The notes below the pieces were generated by a model, which made no database searches, was not told the DNA's origin, and saw only the letters and a list, made by a program, of their open reading frames with translations. The translations under genes and the position numbers were made by a program. A DNA stretch of 64,000 nucleotides, from contig CP088295.1 in NCBI GenBank assembly GCA_024666565.1, positions 2,852,001-2,916,000 of the forward strand, in the 5' to 3' direction. Source of the DNA: Svornostia abyssi. GTDB lineage: Bacteria; Actinomycetota; Thermoleophilia; Solirubrobacterales; Solirubrobacteraceae. Shown in pieces: positions 52,623-62,117 of this stretch; position 1 is the first letter of the stretch, and each line of letters opens with the position of its first letter.

Positions 52623-54236
52623 ATGGACCCGTTGCGACACCGACGCCGGCTGCGGCTGTACATCCCGGCGCTCGCCGCGCTGATGGCGGGGATCGCCGTG
52701 GGCGGGGCGACCGCGCAGGAGCCGGTGCTCGAGCCGGCGGCCGGATCGAAAGCAGTCGCGCAGGCGATCGCGCAGGTCGCCGCCCCCGGCGCGGAGGAGC
52801 GGCCGCCGATCCGGCAGCTGTCCCGTCCGCGCCCGACGCGCGCGCTCATCATCGCCGAGCAGCGCGCCACCGCGGCCCGCCGCGCGGAGGCCGCGCGGCT
52901 CGCCCGTTCACGCACGGTGCAGGGCGCGCTGCGGCGCGCGCTGCTGCTGCGGGCGATCGACCAGGACGAGCACGACGCGATGCGCCGCTCGTGGTACCGG
53001 GCGGGTCTCGCGCAGGAGCGGCTCGGCGGCCGGCGTGCCGCGGAGCTCGGAGCGGTGCTGGACCAGGTCCGGTCGCTCGCCCGCCGCGGGATGCTCGGCC
53101 CCGGCCGCATCGACGCGGCGATCCTCAGCGTGCGCCGCAACGCGGAGGTGTGGACGACGCGGTCGATCCCATCCCCGGGCGCCGACGTCAGCTTCCCGCG
53201 CGACGATCGCGTGTACCGCTACATCCCCGGGCAGGGCGTGCAGCTGCACCCGCTCGCGTCGTTCGGCGTGGCCAACGCGCTGGCACGGCGCTGCATCAGC
53301 ACGAAGACGACGTGCCGGAAGGTCCGGCTGCGGCGACTGCTCGACGACCTTGTCGCCGTCTCGGTGTGGCGCGCCGGCTACCGCGCCTGGGAGTACGGGT
53401 ACCGATTCGGCACCGGCTCGCCGCCGTGGGTGAGCGGCATGGCGCAGGGCGCCGCGGTGCAGGCGTTCGCCCGCGGGGCCAGGGCGCTCGGCAGCCGCGC
53501 GTACCTCGACATCGCCCGCAGCGGGCTCGGCGCGTTCGAGCGCCGCCCGCCGCACGGGGTGTCCACGGGCACGGGCGACCGGCGGCGCTACGTCATGTAC
53601 TCGTTCGCGCCCACCCAGCACATCCTCAACGGTGAGCTGCAGGCGGTCGCCGGCATCCACGACCTCGTGGCGTTCTCCGGCGACGGGCGGGCCCGCGCGC
53701 TGTACGAGCGCGGCGAGCGCGGGGTGCGCGCGTCGGTGAAGGCGTACGACACGGGCGCATGGTCGCTGTACAGCGAGGGCGGGGCCGAAGCGAACCTGCA
53801 CTACCACCGCTTTACGACCATCCAGCTGCGCGGCCTGTGCCGCCGGACGAAGCAGCCCGCGTACTGCCGGGCCAAGCACCGCTTCCGCAAGTACCAGAAG
53901 GAGCCGCCCACGGTGCGGATCGGCGCGGTCCGCGGCGCGTGGGCGAAGCGGGCGCAGCGCATCGGGTTCTCGGTCTCGAAGGTCGGCCGCGTCTGGGTGC
54001 GCGTCGACGGGCCCGGCGGCCGGTCGTTCGAGAAGGCGATGCGGGTCTCGCGCGGCCGGTACAGCGTGACGTGGGTGCCCCCGAGGCGCGGGACATACAC
54101 CGTGCGGATCGACGCGCGGGGCCTCAGCGGGCCGGCGGGGCGCACAGCGTTGCGGGTGAACGTCCTCTACCCGAAGCCGAAGCCGAAGCCCAAGCCGTCG
54201 AAGCGCCGGACCGGCGCGCGCAAGAAGGCCTCCTGA
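52623..54236 (+). CDS. Secreted D-glucuronyl C5-epimerase-like protein
   Basis: A 537-residue exported protein. Signal MDPLRHRRRLRLYIPALAAL, then an Arg/Ala-rich helical segment, then a helical-barrel domain with GTGSPPWVSGMAQGAAVQAF, YVMYSFAPTQHILNGELQAV and YDTGAWSLYSEGGAEANLHY, YHRFTTIQLRGLCRRT, matching the C-terminal catalytic region of D-glucuronyl C5-epimerases, followed by a beta-sandwich domain (PPTVRIGAVRGAWAKRAQRI onward) and a tail of Lys-Pro repeats and a basic end. It may epimerise glucuronate units of a surface polysaccharide. ATG 52623 follows a GATCACTCAGGCG context; no strong ribosome site. Confidence 0.75.
   Translation: MDPLRHRRRLRLYIPALAALMAGIAVGGATAQEPVLEPAAGSKAVAQAIAQVAAPGAEERPPIRQLSRPRPTRALIIAEQRATAARRAEAARLARSRTVQGALRRALLLRAIDQDEHDAMRRSWYRAGLAQERLGGRRAAELGAVLDQVRSLARRGMLGPGRIDAAILSVRRNAEVWTTRSIPSPGADVSFPRDDRVYRYIPGQGVQLHPLASFGVANALARRCISTKTTCRKVRLRRLLDDLVAVSVWRAGYRAWEYGYRFGTGSPPWVSGMAQGAAVQAFARGARALGSRAYLDIARSGLGAFERRPPHGVSTGTGDRRRYVMYSFAPTQHILNGELQAVAGIHDLVAFSGDGRARALYERGERGVRASVKAYDTGAWSLYSEGGAEANLHYHRFTTIQLRGLCRRTKQPAYCRAKHRFRKYQKEPPTVRIGAVRGAWAKRAQRIGFSVSKVGRVWVRVDGPGGRSFEKAMRVSRGRYSVTWVPPRRGTYTVRIDARGLSGPAGRTALRVNVLYPKPKPKPKPSKRRTGARKKAS
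54171..54200 (+). repeat. Tandem Lys-Pro coding repeat
   Basis: Repeated AAGCCG/AAGCCC hexamers encode (Lys-Pro)4 near the C terminus of the epimerase-like protein, giving a stiff cationic tail followed by SKRRTGARKKAS. Confidence 0.75.
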
Positions 54237-54250
54237 CGTTAATCCGCCCT

Positions 54251-54905
54251 GTGCGGCGTTTCGTCACATCGATCGCGGTCGTGACCTGCCTGCTCGTGCC
54301 GAGCGCGGCCGACGCCGCCCCGCCGTACCGCGCCACGATCTTCAAGCTGAGCGCCGCCCAGCGCGACGCGATGACGCCGAGCGTATGGCGACCCGGCTGC
54401 CCGGTGGGCCTCGACGACCTGCGGGTGGTCCGCCTGCGCCACTACGGGTTCTCCGGCAAGGTCGGGGTCGGCCGGGTCGTCGTGCGCCGTGCTGCGGCCG
54501 CGGACATCCTCGAGGTGTTCCGCCACCTGTACGCCGCGAGGTTCCCGATTCGCAAGATGCGCCCGATCGAACGCTACGGCGGGTCGGACTACGCGTCGAT
54601 CGAGGACGACAACACGTCGGCCTTCAACTGCCGTCGCGTGACCGGCGGCACCGGCTGGAGCGAGCACGCGTACGGTCGCGCGATCGACGTCAACCCGATA
54701 GAGAACCCGTACGTCAGCGGGTCGCCGCCGAGCACGTCGCACCCCAAGTCCGAGCCCTACGTGCAGCGGTCCCCGTACCGGAAGGGGATGGCGGTGAACG
54801 GGCGGGCGCTGGTCCGCGCGTTCGAGGGCGAGGGCTGGGGGGTGGGGCGGGCGCTGGCAGGGCGCCGTCCGCGACTACCAGCACTTCTCCACTACTGGAC
54901 GGTGA
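54251..54905 (+). CDS. Secreted M15-type (VanY/endolysin-like) metallopeptidase (frameshifted at 3' end)
   Basis: A secreted protein of about 217 residues with signal VRRFVTSIAVVTCLLVPSAADA shown in part (FVTSIAVVTCLLVPSAADA). Zinc-ligand pattern of the M15C group: SEHAYGRAIDVNP with His139 and Asp146, and a final His expected in AVRDYQHFS. That last block is only in frame after removing one G from the six-base G run at 54837-54842; then the protein ends WGWGGRWQGAVRDYQHFSTT at stop 54905. It probably trims peptidoglycan stem peptides. The start is a GTG, 14 bp after the epimerase stop. The 3' end overlaps the convergent cupredoxin gene by 14 bp. Confidence 0.8.
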
Positions 54906-55608
54906 GGGCCTTCGTCATCGTGCCGTGGCCTGGCACGGTGCAGAAGAACCGGTAGGCGCCGGCTGCGACCGTCACCGTGGTGGTCACGTCGCCGTGCAGC
55001 GGGATCGGGTCGGAGAGCTTGACCGGGGACACCAGTGGCGAGGTGCCCTCGAACCACAGGTTGTGATCGTCGAGGTCGTAGTTGTGGAAGCTCACCGTGA
55101 GCTCACCAGGGCGCACCGTGCTGCGGGTGGTCTCGAAGACGAACGTGCCGCTGCGGTCGTAGGCCTTCACGCCGACCGCATTGAGCTCCGGTGTGCTGGT
55201 GTCGCCGCCGCCGCCCGGGGTGGACCCGCCCGAGGGCGTCGTGCCGGTGCTGCCGCCGTCCTGGGCGGGTGCGGTCGTTCCGGTGTCGCCGCTCGGGGCC
55301 GTCGTGCCAGGGCTCGACGGTTTCGGCTTGGCCTTGGGCTTCGTCTTCTTCTTGGTCTTCGTCTTCGCGCACGTCTTCGTCTTCGCCTTGCTGGCACCGC
55401 CGCGACGCGTTCCGGAGGTCTTCCGGGTCGCGCCGCGGCGGCACCGGCGCCGTTGGCCGGGGGTTCGGGGCTTCTGCCGAGCCCCGGCATCGCGGGTGGT
55501 CGCGGCGGTCGCCGCAGGGTCGTCGGCGGTCGCCGCGTGGGCGCCGGGTGAGGTGAAGGCGAGAAGCGCGAGCGCCGTCGCCAGGATGATCGTGGCGCGT
55601 CGCCTCAC
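54892..55608 (-). CDS. Secreted blue-copper (cupredoxin) protein with Lys/Thr-rich linker
   Basis: A 238-residue exported protein. Signal VRRRATIILATALALLAFTS, then a basic, Lys/Thr-rich region (KAKTKTCAKTKTKKKTK), a Gly/Thr/Ser linker, and a C-terminal cupredoxin fold. Type 1 copper ligands are visible: His182 in DLDDHNLWF, then Cys223, His228 and Met231 in FFCTVPGHGTM (C-x4-H-x2-M). This suggests electron transfer outside the membrane. The GTG start overlaps the DUF1501 stop as GTGA, making it the third gene of a DUF1800-DUF1501-cupredoxin operon. The partner redox protein is unknown. Confidence 0.85.
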   Translation of the reverse strand: MRRRATIILATALALLAFTSPGAHAATADDPAATAATTRDAGARQKPRTPGQRRRCRRGATRKTSGTRRGGASKAKTKTCAKTKTKKKTKPKAKPKPSSPGTTAPSGDTGTTAPAQDGGSTGTTPSGGSTPGGGGDTSTPELNAVGVKAYDRSGTFVFETTRSTVRPGELTVSFHNYDLDDHNLWFEGTSPLVSPVKLSDPIPLHGDVTTTVTVAAGAYRFFCTVPGHGTMTKALTVQ

Positions 55609-57009
55609 AGGAGCACGGGTTGGGTGAAGGCGCCGGCGCCGGGGATGATCCCGTCGGCGTCGGTCTGCAACCACTGTTCCAGCAGGCCGCAGTACAGCGC
55701 GCGGAAGTCGGCGGTGGGGCGCAGGTTGCCGTACTCGTCCAGGCCGGCCCCGACGGTGCCGTGCTCAGCCAGGCCGGGGAACTCGCCGATCATGCCCTGC
55801 TGCACGTCGCGGCCGATGACGAACGCGGTGCTCGCCGCGCCGTGGTCGGTCCCGGCCGAGCCGTTCTCCTCGGGGCGGCGCCCGAACTCCGACCAGACGA
55901 GCAGGAGGACCCGGTTGTCGAGGCCGCGCAGCGTGAGGTCGGCCCAGAACGCGCGGAGGTTCTCGCACGTCGTGCGCAGGTTGCGGTTGAAGTCGTCGGC
56001 CTGCGCGGAGTGCGTGTCCCAGCCGCCGGCGGCGTCGACGGTGACCGCGCGGATCGGCAGGTAGTTGCCGCCGGTGTTGACGTGCAGCAGCCGGGCGAGC
56101 GACTGCAGGCGGGTCTTCATGGAGCTGTTCCCCGTGGGGTAGCCCGCCGCCGGGTCGGTCGCCCGGCGCCGTCGTCGCCGAAGAGAGGTCGGACCGTAGC
56201 TGGGCGGAGCTGGCCTGGATGCGCCGTGCGTACTGCAGTGACGGGTCGCTCGCGGGCAGCCCGCCGAGGGTGCGGTGGGCGTCGCGCAGGCGGGTCGTCA
56301 TCGCCGTGCCCCACGTGTTGTGGGTGCCGAAGTCGTACGAGCCGATGCTGTCGGTGGCGGCGACCGGGTTCGCGGCCGTCGCGAGCGTGGGGTTCAGCAG
56401 GCCGGAGAAGCTCAGGCCCTGGATCGGGACGTCGGGTGACCCGACACGGTCGAGGTACCGGCCGAGCCAGCCGGTGGTGCCCGTCGGGTCGAGTGCGCCG
56501 ACCTCCCAGTAGTGCCGGCTGGTGAAGTGCGACTGGTTGGGGTCCGGGTAGCCGATCGCCGGGGCGACGGCCACACCGCACGACGGGTCGTCCCAGAGCT
56601 GGCGCAGGCCCTCCGCCTCGGGGTTCCACACGAGCGACGGGTCCGGCCCGAAGCGCCGGGCCGGGTCGTCGGCGATGGCGAGCGTGGGGCGCAGCTCCTG
56701 GTAGCGGCTGTGCCCGGCGGGGGCGAGCAGGCTGAAGTTGTCGGCGCCGCCGTCCATGAACACGGACACGACGACGCGGTGGTCGCCGGCCGCTTGGGCG
56801 ACGGCGGCCTCGAACGCCTCGGGGGCCACGAGCTTCCCGGCGCCGTAGACCGAGAGCGCCAGCCCGGCCGAGCGCAGCACCAGCGACCGGCGGGTCATGC
56901 CGGTGCCCGCGGGGGTCGGCATCCCCGGTTCGATGGCGGGCAGACCCTCGCCGGCGCGGGCGATGCCCTCGTGCGAGCGCTTGAAGTCCGTGCAGCAGCG
57001 ATGGCTCAT
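55605..57009 (-). CDS. DUF1501 protein with twin-arginine signal (frameshifted)
   Basis: A protein of about 467 residues of DUF1501, a family in the sulfatase/alkaline-phosphatase superfamily. The N terminus contains MTRRSLVLRSAGLALSVYGA, a twin-arginine-like signal. Core features: VFMDGGADNFSLLAPAGH (metal-site start), YPDPNQSHFTSRHYWEVG (metal His region), GWLGRYLDRVG, and GGWDTHSAQADDFNRNLRTT with VWSEFGRRPEENGSAGTDHG (metal ligands near the C terminus). The frame breaks near 56162-56164; one base less joins TTAP to ATDPAAGYPTGNSS. Coupled to DUF1800 upstream (TGATG) and to the cupredoxin downstream. Enzyme activity is unknown. Confidence 0.88.
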
Positions 57010-58611
57010 CAGCACACCTGGAAGTCGGGAGAGGACGCGAGGAGATGGCGCAGCGAGTTCTGGCGCATGGCGCGGAAGTCGCTGTTGGAGTAGCCGCTGG
57101 GACGCGGCTGGTCGGCGTAGGCGCGCAGCGCGGCGAGCGTGTCGGCGCCGATGGTCGGGTCGCCCCAGAACCGCAGGGCGGCGGCGACGGCCTCGGCCGG
57201 TGTCTCGGTGGACCCGCTGTAGCTGCCGCTCGTCGCGGCGTACCCGCTCATCGCTTCGTAGACGAGGTCCCAGCGGCCCATGTGGGTGGACGTGTCCAGC
57301 CAGCTCTGGTCCTTCCAGCCGGACACGTTGGGCGGGTAGAAGAGCCGCTGCCCCGACGGGTCGGCGCGCCAGCCCCAGTTCGTGTTCCCGAGGCCGCGGC
57401 CGGCGGCACGCATGAGCCCCGCCGCGAGCACGACCGGCGGCTTGACCATCGCCGGCCCGGTGTGGAAGTCCGGGTGCAGCAGGATCGCCTCGAGCACGTC
57501 GGCGATCGAGCGCCCGCTCGTGACGTACAGGTACTCGAGCGCCGCCTGCGTGGCCGGCGACGGCGCGGTCGGCACGAAGTACGACCACAGCTTGAGGACG
57601 AAGAACGAGCGGTGGTACGGGTTGTCGAGGCAGAGGTCCACCGCGCCGCGCCAGTCGAAGTTCCCGGTCTTCGCGTACGCGGTTCCGGCCCACAGCGTCT
57701 TCGTCCCGCGGTCCTGCCAGTTCGTGTGCAGCCGGAAGTTCACGAGGCGGCCCTCGGCGTCGCTCCAGTCCGCGCGCCAGCCGGTCAGCGCGCGGGCGAG
57801 CTGGCGCACGTCGGCCTCGGTGTAGGCGCCGCGGTCGGCGCCCAGCGTGAAGAGCTCCATGAGCTCGCGCGCGTAGTTCTCGTTCGGGCTGGTCCGCCGG
57901 TTCTCGATCCCGTCGAGCCAGACGAGCATCGCCGGGTCGATCGTCAGGTCCATGACGAGGTCGCGGAACGAGCCGAGCGCGCGGCGGCGCAGCAGTTCGT
58001 TCTGGTCGATGGCCAGCCACTGGCCGACCTTGTCCGACGACGTCGCGAACCAGTCGTGGAAGATCAGCGTCATCCGCTCGACGAGCTGCTGGTCGGAGCG
58101 CACCATGCGGTCGAGCCACCAGCAGTGGTCATGGCTCCACGCATCACGCGGGGCGAGGGCCGGCGGCGCCGCGCCGACGAGCGATGCGGTCCCGGCGGGC
58201 CGGACGAGCTGGCGGACAGCCTCCTCCAGGCCGAGGGCTGCCACGCGCTCGGCGTCGGCCCGCCCCTTCGGGCCGAACCCTGCGCGCCAGAGCAGCCGCT
58301 CGGCCTGGACCGCTCCGAAGGGCCCGCTGTACATCTCAAGGCCCGCAGGCCGCGGCGGACGCGCCGGCGGCGGAGGCAGCGGAGCCTCGGGGGTGGTCGG
58401 CGGGGGAGCGGCGGGGGGAGAGTGGGCGGACGGGCGTCTTCGCCGTCGGCTTCTTGGTCTTCTTCTGCTTGGCCAGGCACTTCTTGTAGGCCGAGGTCTG
58501 CTTCTTGCTCGCGCCTCTGCGCGGCTTCTTGCAGACCACCTTCTTTGCCGGAGTCTTGCGCTTGGGCTTGGCCTTCGCGCTCCGGCGTGCTGACGTCGTC
58601 CCTGCCGCCAC
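57009..58611 (-). CDS. DUF1800 protein with Lys-rich N-terminal extension (frameshifted)
   Basis: A protein of about 534 residues. The first 60 residues are strikingly basic (RRSAKAKPKRKTPAKK, KQTSAYKKCLAKQKKTKKP). The remainder is the DUF1800 domain: RLLWRAGFGPKGRADAERVA, LIFHDWFATSSDKVGQWLAI, SPNENYARELMELFTLGADR, DVRQLARALTGWRADWSDAE, LYPPNVSGWKDQSWLDTS. DUF1800 genes regularly sit beside DUF1501 genes, but their function is unknown; peptidoglycan- or polymer-linked roles have been suggested. The frame breaks in C/G runs around 58402-58418, in the linker between the Lys-rich part and the domain. No typical signal peptide is seen in the basic N terminus. It is the first gene of the operon. 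Confidence 0.82.
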
Positions 58612-58744
58612 CTGTGCCGTCCTTCGTAGGAAGTCGGTAGGGATGGTGCGGCATCGGAAAACGCGTCTGGCCGTCTGTCCGAGTCCGGTGCGGGCGTCCA
58701 GGGGCGTGCCGCGCGACGGCAGCGCCTCGTAGGCTGTGCGCCCG

Positions 58745-60113
58745 ATGACCGACGCTCTCGCCTTCGCGGGTGTCGCACGTCAGGCCGAGCTCATCCGCGC
58801 CGGTGACGTCGACCCCGTCTCCCTGGTTGAGCTGACGCTGGACCGCATCGCGCGGATCGACCCGCAGCTGAACGCGTTCCGCGTCGTCTTCACCGACCAG
58901 GCGCGCATGGAGGCCGAGCGTGCCGCGGCGCGTGTGCGCCTCGGCGAGGAACTGCCGCTGCTGGGCGTGCCCGTGGCGGTCAAGGACGACCTGCCCGTCG
59001 AGGGTCAGGTGCGCTCGCTCGGCTCGCGTGCACACGGCGGACCGGAGCCGGCCGACGCGCTGGCGGTGCGCCCGGCTGCGCGAGGCGGGCGCGATCGTGA
59101 TCGGCATCACCAGGGTGCCGGAGCTCTGCATCTGGCCGTTCACCGAGACGCTCGCCGGCGGCGTGACGCGCAACCCGTGGAACCTCGAGCACACGCCGGG
59201 CGGTTCCAGCGGCGGGTCGGGCGCCGCGGTCGCGGCGGGCCTGGTGGGCTTGGCGACGGCGTCCGACGGGGCCGGGTCGATTCGCATCCCCGCGTCCTGG
59301 AACGGCCTGTTCGGGCTCAAGCCGACGCGTGACCTCGTCCCGACGGACCCGATGGTGAAGCCGTGGCGCGGCCTCACGGTGGTCGGCGTGCTGACGCGCA
59401 CGGTCGCCGACACGGCCTTGGGGCTGGAGGTCATGAGCGGCCGCCCGCTGGTGGCCGCGATGCAGCAGCCGCTGCGGCCGCTGCGCATCGCGCTGTCGGT
59501 GCGGTCGCCGCTGCCGACCTCCGTCCCGGTCGATCCGGCGTGGCGCTACGCGGCCCAGTCCACCGCCGAGCTGCTCGAGCAGCTCGGGCACACGGTGATC
59601 GAACGCGAGATGCGCGTGGGGCCGAAGACGGTGGCGGCGATCAGCGCCCGCTACCTCACGGGCATCGCGGACGACGCGGAGGCGATGGCGCACCCTGAGC
59701 GGCTCGAACGCCGCACGCGCGGGCTGGCGCGGATCGGCGCGGGCGCGCGTCGGGTCCTGCCGACGGTCGAGCGCTGGGACGCCGACGTCATGGCGGAGTG
59801 CAGTGCGGTGTTCGACGACGTCGACGTGCTGCTGACACCCGCCCTCGCCCAGCCGCCCCAGGAGGTCGGCAAGTGGGAGGGCATGGGCCCGCTGCGCACG
59901 CTCGAGGGCTCGCTGCGCCGGGTCCCGTTCTCGCCCATGTGGAACGTCGCGGGCTTCCCGGCGGCGTCGGTTCCGGCGGGCCTGGACGGCGACGACCTGC
60001 CGCGCGCCGCACAGCTCGTGGCGCCCGCGGGCCAGGACGCGCTGCTGCTCCAGCTGGCCGCCCAGATCGAGCAGGCGCGGCCGTGGGCCGACGCGCTGCC
60101 GCCGGTGCGATGA
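58745..60113 (+). CDS. Amidase (amidase-signature family, frameshifted)
   Basis: An amidase-signature enzyme of about 455 residues. Catalytic Lys80 sits in LLGVPVAVKDDLPVEGQ, and the Gly/Ser-rich signature is in the second frame as HTPGGSSGGSGAAVAAG with GSIRIPASWNGLFGLKPT downstream, giving the Ser-cis-Ser-Lys triad. The two frames join when one C is removed from CCC at 59071-59073 (ALAVRR to LREAGAIVIGITRVP). Substrate is not defined; glutamyl-tRNA amidotransferase GatA is unlikely because no gatB/gatC are next to it. Its stop overlaps the next ATG as ATGA. Confidence 0.85.
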
Positions 60114-60886
60114 GCCCGCGCCCGGTCGCCCTGCGCGTCATTGCGTCCGAAGCCGCACGTGCGGCGGGCGACGTGCTGCGCGAGCGCTTCGTCATGCGCG
60201 GCGAGCTCGTGGTCCGGACGAAGTCCTCGTCCACCGACATGGTCTCCGAGGCCGACGAGGCGGCCGAGGCGGAGATCCGCCGCGTGCTCGGCGCGCGGCG
60301 ACCGGACGACGCGATCCTCGGTGAGGAGGGCGGCCGGACCGGGACCGGCGCGCTGGAGTGGGTCGTCGACCCGCTCGACGGCACGACGAACTTCCTCTAC
60401 GGCATCCCCGCGTGGTGTGTGAGCGTCGCGGTCCGTGACGCCGACGGCTGGCTTGCGGGCATCGTCTTCGACCCGATCCGCGACGAGGTGTTCGCCGCCG
60501 AGCGCGACGGCGCGGCGACGATGAACGGCACGCCGCTCGTGCGCTCTGACGACCCGGAGCTGGCAGCGTCGCTCATCGGCACGGGCTTCTCGTACGACGC
60601 CGCCACACGTGAGCGACAGGCCGCGGTCGTTGCGACGCTGCTGCCGCGCGCGCGGGACGTGCGCCGCGTGGGGGCCGCCGCCCTGGACCTCGCATGGACG
60701 GCGGCCGGCCGGCTGGACGGCTACTACGAGCGCGGCGTGAAGGTGTGGGATATCGCGGCGGGCTCGCTGATCTGTGAGCGCGCCGGGCTGGACGTCCGGC
60801 CGCTGGAAGCCCGGGGCGACCTGCCCGACGGTCTGCTGGCCGCCCCGGCCGGGCTGGCCGACGCGCTGGCGTCGATCGTGGCCTGA
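60110..60886 (+). CDS. Inositol-monophosphatase-family phosphatase
   Basis: A 258-residue IMPase-fold protein: GEE at 71-73, VVDPLDGTTNFLYGIP at 86 onwards (metal Asp87/Asp90), and a C-terminal VKVWDIAAGSLICERAG block. TGFSYDAATRERQA is the middle strand region. Substrates in this family include inositol-1-phosphate, histidinol-phosphate and fructose-bisphosphate, and this cannot be resolved by eye. Coupled to the amidase gene by ATGA overlap; the two make an unusual pair. Its stop directly abuts the convergent F420 oxidoreductase stop. Confidence 0.9.
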   Translation: MSPRPVALRVIASEAARAAGDVLRERFVMRGELVVRTKSSSTDMVSEADEAAEAEIRRVLGARRPDDAILGEEGGRTGTGALEWVVDPLDGTTNFLYGIPAWCVSVAVRDADGWLAGIVFDPIRDEVFAAERDGAATMNGTPLVRSDDPELAASLIGTGFSYDAATRERQAAVVATLLPRARDVRRVGAAALDLAWTAAGRLDGYYERGVKVWDIAAGSLICERAGLDVRPLEARGDLPDGLLAAPAGLADALASIVA

Positions 60887-61276
60887 TCAGCCGCCGTGCA
60901 CGGAGACGTGCTCGGGCGCGATGCGGAAGCGCACACGCTGCTCGCCGGGCTGGCGGAACGGGTACTCGTCCTGGCCGAGGTACTTCTTCGCCAGGTGGTT
61001 GATGTGCTCGTCGGCGGTCTCGTGGTCCTCACCCGCGAGGCGGCCGCGGATCATCGCGTACCGGTACGGGTTGTCCTTGTCGGCGACGAGCAGCGTGATG
61101 CGCCCGTCGCGGCGCAGGTTGTTCGGCCACGCGCGGCCCTCTGCGCTGTTGAGGTGCACCTCGTCGCCGTCGACATCGACCCACACGAGTGCCGCGTGGG
61201 GCGACCCGTCCTTGCGGATGGTGGACACGTGCGCGAAGTTCGGGGCTTCCAGCAGCTCGGTGGCCTTCGGGTCCAT
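60887..61276 (-). CDS. PPOX-class F420-dependent oxidoreductase (FDOR)
   Basis: A 129-residue split-barrel protein: TELLEAPNFAHVSTIRKDGS near residue 6, HAALVWVDVDGDEVHLNSAE, GRAWPNNLRRDGRITLLVAD and PYRYAMIRGRLAGED, then a C-terminal EYPFRQPGEQRVRFRI. The pattern fits FDOR-B-type enzymes that use F420 or flavin; linkage to F420 is supported by the F420 operon in this same window. The substrate is unknown. Nearby genes do not help. Confidence 0.82.
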   Translation of the reverse strand: MDPKATELLEAPNFAHVSTIRKDGSPHAALVWVDVDGDEVHLNSAEGRAWPNNLRRDGRITLLVADKDNPYRYAMIRGRLAGEDHETADEHINHLAKKYLGQDEYPFRQPGEQRVRFRIAPEHVSVHGG

Positions 61277-61341
61277 GGCGTCGTTCCTCCGGTGGTTGGC
61301 GCGGGGGCGGTCCTACCCGCCGCCCTTCGGAGAGTACGGAG

Positions 61342-62088
61342 CTAGGCCTTCGGTCCGATGAACTTGTCGAGCTTGGCGACGGAGGCGCGGCGGGAGACGC
61401 TGGTGGTGTACTGCCCGCTGGGCCGCCAGTCAACGCCGACGCGGTCGCAGGCGTCGCGGAAGATGTTGTGGATGTCGTGGGAGCGGTTGGAGAACTGGTA
61501 GCGGGAGTAGAAGTAGGTCTTCTTCTCGGTGGAGGCTCGGTTCATGATCCGACAGCCGTCGGAATGGATGAGTCCTCGCAGGAGCGCTTCGGGCTCGGCG
61601 TCGACGATGGCGGTCTGCCAGGGGACCAGCGCGATGGGCCGCTCGTGCTTCTTCCCAGGCCCGTGTTGCCGGAAGAGACACGGCCAGTGCTGCGAGTACA
61701 GCCGCACGATCACCATGTTCGACGACGGGTGCGGGTGACGGTCGGCCTGTTGGCCGGGGCGTACAGACTCCATGGCCGTGGCGCAGGCCTCGACGATGCC
61801 CGGATAGCTCGCGTCGAGGTAGATGTTGAGGCGGTGGACCTCCCGCGGGTGCGCGCCGATCCATCCGTCGCCGAGGTACAAGCCGAGGAGATACGCGTAG
61901 GCATCCGGTGGAGGCGGATCGCCGTTCGCGCACACCGGGCAGGGCGTCGAGGGCGATGACGGCGACCCTACGGTCCGCCAGCGGTGCACGGTCGAGCGGG
62001 GCACGCCGGTCCGTCGAGTGACCTCGTAGTCGCTGACGCCCGTGGCGGTCAGCCTAAGAACATCGGCGACGTCACGATGCGAACGCAT
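61342..62088 (-). CDS. HTH-LAGLIDADG-type protein beside tRNA-Leu
   Basis: A 248-residue protein. Residues 12-40 are a helix-turn-helix (SDYEVTRRTGVPRSTVHRW). Cys/Pro pair follows, then the LAGLIDADG-like motif 1 AYLLGLYLGDGWIGAH near 65-80 and motif 2 LLRGLIHSDGCRIM near 169-182, then a C-terminal domain with FSNRSHDIHNIFRDACD and SVSRRASVAKLDKF. This is a free-standing LAGLIDADG endonuclease-fold protein, possibly now a DNA-binding regulator. A 20-bp palindrome covers its start codon. It begins 29 bp beyond the 3' end of tRNA-Leu(CAA) on the same strand, a classical insertion position for mobile elements. Confidence 0.8.
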   Translation of the reverse strand: MRSHRDVADVLRLTATGVSDYEVTRRTGVPRSTVHRWRTVGSPSSPSTPCPVCANGDPPPPDAYAYLLGLYLGDGWIGAHPREVHRLNIYLDASYPGIVEACATAMESVRPGQQADRHPHPSSNMVIVRLYSQHWPCLFRQHGPGKKHERPIALVPWQTAIVDAEPEALLRGLIHSDGCRIMNRASTEKKTYFYSRYQFSNRSHDIHNIFRDACDRVGVDWRPSGQYTTSVSRRASVAKLDKFIGPKA

Positions 62089-62096
62089 GTTCGCAT
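62077..62096. promoter_or_regulatory. Palindrome covering the start codon of the LAGLIDADG gene
   Basis: ATGCGAAC-GCAT-GTTCGCAT: perfect 8-bp arms (62077-62084 and 62089-62096) around GCAT. The ATG of the downstream gene is inside it (62086-62088). It could be an operator for the protein's own HTH, or a cleavage/binding site. Confidence 0.5.
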
Positions 62097-62117
62097 GCTA
62101 TGTGTTCTGTCGGACAG

